A DNA stretch of 21,960 bases from Plakobranchus ocellatus. Taxonomy: Eukaryota > Mollusca > Gastropoda > Plakobranchidae. How positions within the stretch are numbered: the stretch's first letter is position 1; each line of letters starts with the position of its first letter. The DNA is taken from assembly GCA_019648995.1 (NCBI GenBank), contig BLXT01006217.1, positions 8,872-30,831 on the forward strand, written 5' to 3'. Below are positions 9,904 to 19,200 of the stretch, piece by piece. The notes below the pieces were generated by a model. That model saw nothing but the letters and a program-made list of their open reading frames with translations. It searched no databases and was not told the DNA's origin. A program made the translations under genes and the position numbers.

Positions 9904-10096
9904 TTCAACCGCTCTCTGACTTAAGCCATGCTAAGTCAGAAAATGTTCATCTTATTATTTTTAACTTACTGAGTCAAAAAAAAAGGGGAATGTCTTGATC
10001 ACTTGAACCTGCTTACCAAATTTGAACTGCTTAAGTCAAAACTTAATAAGTTTTGATTGTAACTGCCCAGTTGCATAGCAGCCAAGATCTTAAAAA

Positions 10097-10146
10097 CATA
10101 TGTCTGATTGATACAATTTACACCAATAATTAATGTCATGACAAGA
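10097..10146 (+). repeat. Dispersed repeat copy 2 (first copy 9194-9248)
   Basis: It reads ACATATGTCTGATTGATACA, then ATTTACACCAATAATTAATG and TCATGACAAGAC. It matches 9194-9248 in direct orientation, about 900 bp downstream. Terminal inverted repeats were not seen. Confidence 0.75.
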
Positions 10147-10344
10147 CCTTAACTAAGTCATCTAAAGCCAGCATAAAAAGTTGTTCATGGCAAAAGGTAA
10201 AAATATAGGGGTCAAAAATCGGTATTTAAATAGATGTAAAATAAAAGTCTAAACCACAAAAGAAGGTAAACTAGTCACCAGCAAGAAAATATTAAAATTT
10301 AAATTTTCTGAGAAAGCACAGCCCAGCATCTCTTGAGCTTTCAG

Positions 10345-10554
10345 TATCAGACAAAGCCACAGAAAGAAAAAGATAAATCTGTATTCAGATTAAATAAAAG
10401 CCACAGGCAAAGAAGAAAAATGAAACAAATGTCTGAGAACAAAAATAAGACAAAGCAGAAACGGTTACAAAGTAAAGTTCATCATCAATACCCATTGGAA
10501 GTAACTTGTGGTACCCTATGTCAACCAATTACTTACAGTTATGGTCCTTCATAA
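10345..10554 (+). CDS. Lys/Arg-rich open frame, doubtful exon
   Basis: After an acceptor-like tcttgagctttcag (ends 10344) an open frame reads YQTKPQKEKDKSVFRLNKSH, then many Lys/Arg/Gln residues, and ends CQPITYSYGPS before TAA at 10552-10554. The first half is Lys-rich because the DNA is A-rich; the last part has a more protein-like composition. There is no start codon of its own with good context and no known domain. It may be 3' UTR of the candidate gene at 8191-9903, or chance. Confidence 0.12.
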   Translation, partial: YQTKPQKEKDKSVFRLNKSHRQRRKMKQMSENKNKTKQKRLQSKVHHQYPLEVTCGTLCQPITYSYGPS

Positions 10555-10870
10555 TGTACAGCCGAAATTATTCAGTACCATTCGTGGTGAAGTAAAAAAT
10601 GTATACATTCATTTTTAAAGAAAATGTATTTAAAAAATCTAGAAAAAGTTAAATCCTTATATATATATACGCACAATTCAATATTGCCCCAGTGCTGCCG
10701 ATATTTTAACAATTTTGAACCAGATTAGCCCCCTGTATGACCATACATCAACAGGTCTACTAGTCAACTTATACAACTCTTCTAGAGAGCAAAAACATAA
10801 GTAAGGACAATAATCTGTATTTGAAATTAAGATCCTGGGAAGTGGTCGCATGAAACAAAGTTTACTGCCT

Positions 10871-11123
10871 CTGAGAGTTAGACTATCTCTTTCTCTCTCT
10901 GGCTGGATGTTATTATCTCTCTTAAACTCTTTTATCTCTCCCCTCCATCTCCCTATCTCCCCCAGTGTCTGTAGGCCTATCTCTGTCTCACTCTCCCTCC
11001 TCCATCTGTTTCTCTCTCTCTCTCTTTCTCTCTCTAGCTGATTTTTATCTTTAACATTTATCTGGCTTCCTGTTTCCCCTCTCTCTTAGTTTCTGTCTTG
11101 CTCTTTGTTTCCTACCTTCTCCC
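10871..11123. repeat. CT-rich microsatellite, left of gap
   Basis: Interrupted (CT)n/(TCTC)n runs such as TTTCTCTCTCTCTCTCTTTC (near 11009-11030), with TATCTC and CTCCC blocks, running into the N gap. Confidence 0.85.
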
Positions 11124-11411
11124 NNNNNNNNNNNNNNNNNNNNNNNNNNNNNNNNNNNNNNNNNNNNNNNNNNNNNNNNNNNNNNNNNNNNNNNNNNNNN
11201 NNNNNNNNNNNNNNNNNNNNNNNNNNNNNNNNNNNNNNNNNNNNNNNNNNNNNNNNNNNNNNNNNNNNNNNNNNNNNNNNNNNNNNNNNNNNNNNNNNNN
11301 NNNNNNNNNNNNNNNNNNNNNNNNNNNNNNNNNNNNNNNNNNNNNNNNNNNNNNNNNNNNNNNNNNNNNNNNNNNNNNNNNNNNNNNNNNNNNNNNNNNN
11401 NNNNNNNNNNN
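11124..11411. other. Assembly gap (288 N)
   Basis: A run of 288 undetermined bases with CT microsatellite on both sides. The gap length may be an estimate. The hidden sequence is probably more of the same simple repeat, but an exon inside cannot be excluded. Confidence 0.99.
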
Positions 11412-11423
11412 TATCTCGCTCTT

Positions 11424-11462
<39 letters not shown>

Positions 11463-11561
11463 CTCTATTTTTCTCTGTTTCTCTTTTTTTTCCCTCTGTC
11501 TTTCTCTCTCTCTCTCTCTATTTATTTTATCTCCCTTTCCTTCTCTTGTATTTTCTTTCTT
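11412..11561. repeat. CT-rich microsatellite, right of gap
   Basis: Contains a pure (CT)n run of about 36 bp near 11425-11459, followed by mixed TTTCTCTCTCTCTCTC and a T-run up to 11569. It continues the tract left of the gap. Confidence 0.9.
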
Positions 11562-11569
11562 TTTTTTTT

Positions 11570-12985
11570 AATCTCCAAATCTTTTCTACAAAGTTTAAAA
11601 TCGACAAAATATCTGAGGTCAATAATTCAAGGTTAGTGACTTCATTACGAAATGTGCCTGAACATTCTGACTTACTATTCCACCCAAAAGATGCAGATCA
11701 CAAAATTCATGGCCATAAGAAATTGACAAACAGAGTCTTATTAATAAATTCATAACCAAAAAATCTCTTTTTTAGCCTTTCATTTTCTTCTTGGACATAC
11801 AATATCCACAAGAGAAAAAAAAAAAACAAAAAAAAAAAAACTGGGGTCAGACTATGGATATGCAACAAAATCAGGAAAGCAAGCAAAGCTAATGTGTCAA
11901 TCGACACATTTTTAACCCCAAGAAATAACACATAAAAAGAACGCATTAACTTATTTCCTCTGATGGCATCCCACTATTGTGAAAAGGTGACAAATGCCCC
12001 GCTCGTATTTCTGTTTTAAAAAAAAAAATGTACCTCTTGCATTTTTCTTGTGCGTTATTGATGCTGATGATAATAACATTAACTACTGTATTTTTGATTG
12101 TGTCTTATAGATGTATGGTTTTACAGAATGTAATAAATCTTTTTTATTTACAATGAACATCAAAATGCATTATGTGTCCAGATCCATGTATCTCAAATTA
12201 CCTCTCACATTCCTCTCGATCTTTATTAACAAAATGCCATCCCTTGCTCAGTTCACACATATGTTTTGTGTTTATTTCGCTTTCCTTCCCAATATGTTTC
12301 CACAGATCATATGACAGCAGAATCGATTCAGTACCACCCCTGTTGTGTGCAGTTACAATGACACCCTCAACAGCATCCTTAGAAATATTGTCATATGATA
12401 CTACCGTATCTTAAGATACTACCCTCATTGCCAAGGTTTTCTTACCAGTGTATTGTGGCTGTAACTTGAGTTGCTGCAATATCATTTAACGATTTTTTAC
12501 ACACACAATGCTGTGTATCATATATCTTGAAGAAAAAAATGTATATTGTGGAAAGTTCATTACACTGACAATTTTGTGAGTAATTATATGCAACATGGAC
12601 AAATATTGGATCTCTACCAACTCTTGTTTCTATGAAGTAATAAAAGTTTTTTGTCTCCCTGAAAAGTTGTTATAATCAAGTTACAAGTTTTTGCTGACAG
12701 CCGAAAAAAAGGCTGAGATTTCATTCATTTATTTTTTTGATTCTCTTGTGCATTATACATCTTTTAAAGATTCATGCTCTCCCTTTGTTTTATTTTTAGA
12801 GCCTCTTATTTTTTTCTTTATCATTGAAAGTATCAGTCAGGTATTTGGAATTTTATATGCACATAATTTCCTTTTGCAATGGAAGCAATACAGTATTGAA
12901 TTTTGGATTTGATTTAAAAAAAAACTGAGGGCCCAGAAATATTTACACACTGATTTGCAATTCAACATGAAATTCAGTCGTCTGT
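11570..12985. other. Intergenic region upstream of ACAD8
   Basis: AT-rich. A run of A-tracts lies at 11815-11840. No confident exon is visible. Open frames overlap on both strands at 12111-12414 (see the entry at 12198-12410). The end of this stretch should contain the ACAD8 promoter, but no convincing TATA box or initiator could be picked. Confidence 0.5.
12198..12410 (-). CDS. Open frame of unknown nature, doubtful exon
   Basis: On the minus strand a frame is open from 12410 to TAA at 12198-12200 (70 codons), with peptide parts SYDNISKDAVEGVIVTAHNR, GGTESILLSYDLWKHIGK and GWHFVNKDREECER. The composition is protein-like but no family is recognised. It has no upstream start and only a weak acceptor. 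The plus strand is also open across the same bases and has a good acceptor (cccaatatgtttccacag, ends 12305), so strand is uncertain. The 11-bp inverted pair ATCATATGACA (12306-12316) and TGTCATATGAT (12389-12399) lies inside. It could be a chance frame or a transposon remnant. Confidence 0.12.
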   Translation of the reverse strand, partial: DTVVSYDNISKDAVEGVIVTAHNRGGTESILLSYDLWKHIGKESEINTKHMCELSKGWHFVNKDREECER

Positions 12986-13085
12986 GATAGACAGAGGTCT
13001 GCGTTTAGGAGAACAACTCATAAGAATAGTCAATTCCCATTCACACTTTAGACTAGTCAATAGTAAGTTATTTCAAGGAAAAAAA
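12986..13085 (+). promoter_or_regulatory. ACAD8 5' leader / proximal promoter region
   Basis: The bases just before the ACAD8 start codon. The context at the ATG (aaaaaaATGG) has A at -3 and G at +4, which is favourable. There is no other in-frame ATG between here and the upstream stop. The transcription start was not identified. Confidence 0.4.
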
Positions 13086-13212
13086 ATGGCAATTTTTGCC
13101 TCTGGAGGAAGATGTATCTCACGACCTTTTGCACAAGTGTTGTTAAACACCCTGAGGCAACAGGCCAGGCCCACATCAAGGAGATTTTTACTGACGGCTA
13201 GCTGTGCAGATC
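13086..13212 (+). CDS. ACAD8 exon 1 (mitochondrial targeting peptide)
   Basis: Starts at the first in-frame ATG, with a good context, and encodes [20 protein letters not shown], then [20 protein letters not shown] and AD, plus one base. It has Arg but no Asp/Glu until the end, which is typical of a matrix-targeting presequence, probably cut after the RRF/LLTA region. The donor is GATC|gtaagt (13213). It ends in phase 1. Confidence 0.93.
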
Positions 13213-16200
13213 GTAAGTATTTTTTTATTATTATTATTTGTGTTAACTGTTGCCAAATGAATAAAATCGCCACTGACCCTCAAGTTATTCAAATAAAGTT
13301 ATTAAATATCTAGACCTTAGCTTTATTTTAGTTGATCATTTTTTCTGTTCATTGCCTGAGTTTCAAGTTGGTGGTTGTATTTTTTTTACCAAATTGATTT
13401 CCTTTCTTGTCAACACATATTTTTTTCCTCTGTAAGTTTGTATTTACGTCTTTTTTTCGGCAGCTGCAAATGGGCTTGGGGAGGGGCAGAGACAGATCCA
13501 AAAAATGGCTTTAGATTTTGCTGCAAAAGAATTAGCTCCAAATATGCAAGAATGGGACGAAAAGGTACAATTCATTGCAGACATGTACAATATAAAATAA
13601 TATTTATTGTCATTGACTTAAATTTGCAGTTTTTAAAACTGCTTGCTTCACATGCTGGTCTTAACTTCATGCTTTCATATCGATATGTGGCTGGCAACGT
13701 TTGCCTTTATTTTATGTTTATTTTCAACTGCTTTCATTTCAACATGCCAGCCAGTCTTGTGCTTTCTTTCTCATTTAGCCACTGTGTGTTTGAATTTTCT
13801 GTACTTCAGGGAAGTAATTTATTTGGCAGTTGTTTATAAGTCATTCATAAGTGATTGATTCTGTATTATCTAAATTTTCTATGATATATGATTGATAGTC
13901 CCCAGTAGTTCCTTAATTTTGCACAGTCAAATCTTTTTTTTAACGAGAAATAAATGCAATCAGGTTTATTTTTTGTGCTCAGGAAATTTTCCCAGTGGAA
14001 ACGATGCGTAAGGCAGCCCAGCTTGGCTTTGGTGCAGTTTATTGTGATGAAAAGTTTGGTGGAACAGGCCTCAGTCGCCTTGATGCATCTGTTATATTTG
14101 AGGCCCTGGCTACAGGCTGTTGTAGCACCACAGCATACATCAGTATTCATAAGTAAATAACGAAAAATTAGCATGGGTATTCAAAATAAACAGAGAGAAA
14201 AATTACTCTGTGGACCTCCTAAAAAATTTCAATCTAATAATAGAATTATGTAGTATTTGTCTCTGTAAATTTGCATAAAAAGTCTCAAAATATTGGTGAT
14301 TTGCTAAATGATTTTCGGAAATCTAGAAGTTTACACTGATTCAAGTGAATCATGCTTAAAATAATACATATTTATCCTTGCAGCAGTCCTAATAAGTGAG
14401 GTATCAAAAAACACATGAATTAATGAATTAAAAGTTGTACTTTTGCTCTTTTGTTTCCAAATTTTGAAAGAGTTAAAATTTTCTCATCTTATCTCGAAAT
14501 CAGCATAGCTCTATCCAGTTTTCACCACTCCATAATTATTATAGAAGTATTGCAGGCTATTTCAAAATGCAAGTTTTGACTCCATAGTGCCATGTTTGAC
14601 ACAAAATAATATAATAATGTAATGATAATGATATTGTCTACAAATGACTAAAGAGTTCTTTTGATTATGATGAATTGTTTCTTTTTTTGTTTTGTTTTGT
14701 TTTTTCTTTTTTTTTCTTTTTTGTGGCAAGGAAGAAAAACACAAAGAATAGAGTCTTTTTAGAGTCTGTTATATATCTTGAAGAGTAAACATGTACAAAT
14801 TAAATTTAGAATGCATTTAGACAAATCTGGCTTCTTTAAAAGTAAGAAAGAGTTCAGTGGTGCCTTTTCTAGCTCAAACTATTTTTAAACTCAAGCTTAG
14901 GTCAGCTTAAGTTTGAGTGGGTATTGGATTTATAAAACAATTATGGAACTTTTTTTTTTTTTTTTAAAGTTTAGAATCAGGGACCTTTGGCTCAATTTGT
15001 CCTTGATGAACCTGTACCTTCTTGTTCTCAGCGTGTGTGCCTGGATGGTGGACCATTTTGGTAATGATGAGTTACGATCTCAATGGGTACCTAGGTTAGC
15101 CAGCATGGACACCTTTTCTTCTTACTGCCTTACAGAGCAAGGTAAATATTATGGAAGGTCATGTCTACACTGTAGTGTGATGTTTCTCTATGGTTGATAC
15201 AGAGCAATAATTGTTACATAAATAATGTACATGAAAGCATTTTACTCAAGAAGATTTGTTTCATTAGGCATCAGATTTAAAATTTTTAAGTTTTAGAAAC
15301 ATTTAAAACAGAACAGCAAAACCCCACTTATTCTTCATTTTAGTCAAAGCATCTTAACTTTCATTTGTGCAACATACTGCTAAAAATTTAAGATAACTAA
15401 GTGTAAAAATCATGCCTTGGCTAAAGTATATAGTTTAGGTTAAAAAATTCCTAAAAATTCATCCTTGTCACTAATAGGCTTTTTCTCTAAACTGACCAGT
15501 TGGTGCTTAGTCAAAATCATGATATAGAATTTTCCATGTATGTGGCATCAAAGAACTAATTTACTTGAGTTTTGATTAATGATTCATGGATATTGGTGAA
15601 AAGTACAACAGTTGATGGTAATAGCAGTTGACAATTTCTCAGAGACATTATCATCCATCAACAGACTGAGGTTTTTTATTTGTCACGTATCTTTCATTTT
15701 TTTTGTAAAGTTCCTGATGCTTCTTTTCTTTGCCTTGTTTGTAATAAATAAGAAAAAAAATGCTGATTAATCTAATTCTTAAAGTTTTCTCTCTTTAGGT
15801 ACTTGAAATTTTAGAAACTTATATAAGGCAAAAGGTTGAAAAGTTATGCATTGTGAAGATTTGGTGACAGCATCATAAAGAAATTTGTGTTGTAGAAATC
15901 GATATCTGGCAGGGGTAACATTCAATTTATTAAAGAGCTTCTAGCAGCTTATGTTGCAATATTCTACCAACTCCCATTAGATTTTCAAAAGTCATCCTTG
16001 CTTTTTTTTAAAGGGTAAATGAAGGCAAGGAATATATCCAACTTCAAGAAGGGATTCTCATTTTTGAAAATGATCATTTTGAGCAGAATGGAATTTTTTT
16101 CCCTTGTTTAGTATAGTGGTGCTGAGCCAAGAAAGGTAGAGACTTTTAGGGAAAATTATCCTGTTGAGAGCGCAGCCTTTTTGCACAGGAGATAATGCTG

Positions 16201-19200
16201 TTTCTAGAGTTTTAAAGATTTTGCGTAATAGAAAGTTCTTGTTTTTTAGAAACTAACCTGTCGTTATGAATTTAAGATCTCTTTTAATGGACTTTGCTTA
16301 TTTTCAGGTGCTGGTAGTGATGCTGCTTCTTTATCAACAACAGCCAGAAAAGATGGGTCACATTATATTATAAATGGGTCCAAGGTATGGAGATACATTT
16401 CTTGCTACATTAATCAACATTTCTTTTTAAATATGTGCATTTTGAGCTCAAAATATTTTTCTTTTCTTTCTCCATTTCCTCTTGTTGATTTGATGTGCTT
16501 TCGTTTGTTGAGGTGTAATTCTGCATTTAAAATTTATCTCAAACTATTGACTTGTTTCTTTATGTTACTGTTTTGTTTGTAGGGTAAGTTTCATTTCTTT
16601 TTTCTTTACTTCTGAGTCTCATTACAAAGAGTCATTAGGGAGGCACATCCCACTAATATGTTAGAGGAAACTGTTTTAGTCATCTTTTGTCTAAACCAAT
16701 AATTGCATCTGAACTGAAAATATTCCATGTAACAGCTGTTCTGACCATTACCAAACAAGGTGTGATATTGTCTGTGCTGATAGAACTTTGCTCTTGTTAC
16801 ATAAATAAGAGAAAACATTTTTTTTTTTTAAATTACAATTGTACATGAACTTCAAATTTACATTCCATTGATCTAATGCTCATGATGTTTTTCATTAACT
16901 ACAATTTGCAAATTGACAATATATTGGTTGTATATTCTTATAAATAACAGTGTATCTGTTTCAGTTTATCTTATTCATTATGATTATTCCATCTATAACA
17001 ATTGCACTGCTTTGTGCCTATTACCATGAATTGAAAATGTCTTGAAACCAGTTTTAAAAACTTGATAAGTAAAATGTCACATGTAATACTTTTGAGAAAT
17101 AGGAATTTTTATCTTTTATTTTTCCTTCTTAACACTGCCCTGTTTTTTTTTGTTTTTTTTTTTTTAGGTCGAAAGCCCTAATTTTTTAGTGCAGAATTAC
17201 AATATCACGATCCAGTCTGTACCATTGTCAAGCCTATTCAGTCATATTCTGGCTGCATCAATGATTGAAATTGTTGAAATGCAACTTTCCAATCAATGTG
17301 TCTAACTGCAAGACATTATTGTATCTTTGAATTCTTCTCTCCATTATAAAGTATGTAGGATCATCACAAAATGAGACTTTTTGCAGTAGAAGGAGCATAA
17401 TAATTGGAATCTTCATATTACTCATGCAAACTTTATGCTCTCATAATCTTCAGAAGAGGCCTGCAGTGTCTGACATTACTCAAAATCTTTGATTGGTGAT
17501 CTTAAGGAAGCATAGGCCTTGGCTTCTCGCCTGGCCAATTTTCGCACAAGATATTTCAATATTTGGTACCCCATTGAAATGTGCATGTGCAGTCAGTTCC
17601 TCAAATATAAAAAGAAAGTAATCCTGCAACCTGATTTGAAGTTTGAATCTGTTTCCAGCTCAAAGTTTGGAAATTTTAAATGTCACATATTAATTTGCGG
17701 TCTACAATTTCTTGGTTCTTCTATGTTTCCTTAACAAGTGATGATGGATGTAAAGTTTGTATACCTTGTATAAAAACCAGCCAAAATGTCATCTTATTAA
17801 TTTCAACAATGTTTACTTCACATCATTGGAACTGTATTTATCATGTACAATTTATTGTTTGAATTGTTAATCAAGGCTTTTATCAGCGGTGGTGGTGAAT
17901 CGGATCTATATGTTGTGATGTGTCGCACAGGCCAAGCTGGTCCTGCTGGTGTCTCTTGCATACTAGTAGAGAAAGGCACCCCTGGTCTTTCTTTCGCCAA
18001 GAAAGAAAAAAAGGTGTGGAGTATTTTGTTTGAAACATGCAAACATTTCTTAGTCAGATATAAAATATGAAGGTCATCCATTACCATCAAATGACCTTGT
18101 AAGCTCTGGAATTGATGACTATCATTGATCTTTTGTAGCTATCACAGCCACTGTTTCTCTGCATCCAGCTGTTTCAGAATATATGCCAGTTTCTTCTCCA
18201 TCTCACCATTTCTCTCTTATTTCTCCTTCACCTGTGCCTGTTGGTACAATGTACAAAAGTCTTTCATCCCACTTTCTTTATAAAAACAACCTATGAAAAG
18301 AAGGTTAAGCTATCTAGACAGCGCAAACCTTATGCAAAAAAAATATATTGGTATACATTGTTAAGTTGTCATCTTTATAAAAATCCAAAATTTGTTTGTC
18401 ATCTTATACTTTGTAACTTTCAGTCAAATATAAAAGATTTTTCTTTTATTTCATCTTGCAAAATAGTTATCCCTTATCATCAATGAAAGTGGGTTTTTTT
18501 TGTTTTTGTTTTTTTTTTTCCGCCTTTTTTTTCATTGCAGGTCATATTTTTTCCTCTCAGTTACACTTCTCATTAAAAATACTTCATGTCTTTTTAGGTC
18601 TCAGAACCAAAGTTTTTTACATTTTGAGGCATCTTTTACCATTGTGTAGCGCAAACTTTGATTTACCGCTTTATTTCTTACGAATGTTTTTCGCAACTTA
18701 AATCAATACACCAATTCCTCAAAATATGTAAAATCGATATTGGATTATTCTTTTTACTTTTCTTAAGATTGTGATAGATTTGTTTTTAGATGTTTAGGGT
18801 TTTTATTTTTCTGCTGGCTTTCAATCCTCGGTCTGCCTTGTCATCTTTCATACATTTTTAAAGTAAATACGCAGACAGTCATGATCGTAACATATGATGT
18901 GATTTTGAGTATTTGTTTGTGGGGGAAGGAAGGGGACTGTAGATTTTAAGGTAGTTAGAAAGGTATTCTAGTAAAAATTTATTTTATTTTAAATGCCTGA
19001 AACTGGTTAATGTGATGCTAGTCAAAAAGTGTGGCTTGTGATAGTAGATAAAACTGCACAGCTTAGCCACCTTTTTGCAAGCCAATCAATGGCTTAAAGC
19101 CAGATTTGCACTATCTCTCAAGATTCTTCTTGATTTTTAGCTTCTGGCAACTAATATGTTACGGAGCAAAATTTCCTTGTTAAAGATATTGAGGCTCTAA

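Noticed and set aside
11051..11755. Open frames running through the N gap
   Set aside because: They exist only because N codons are not counted as stops; the rest is CT repeat.
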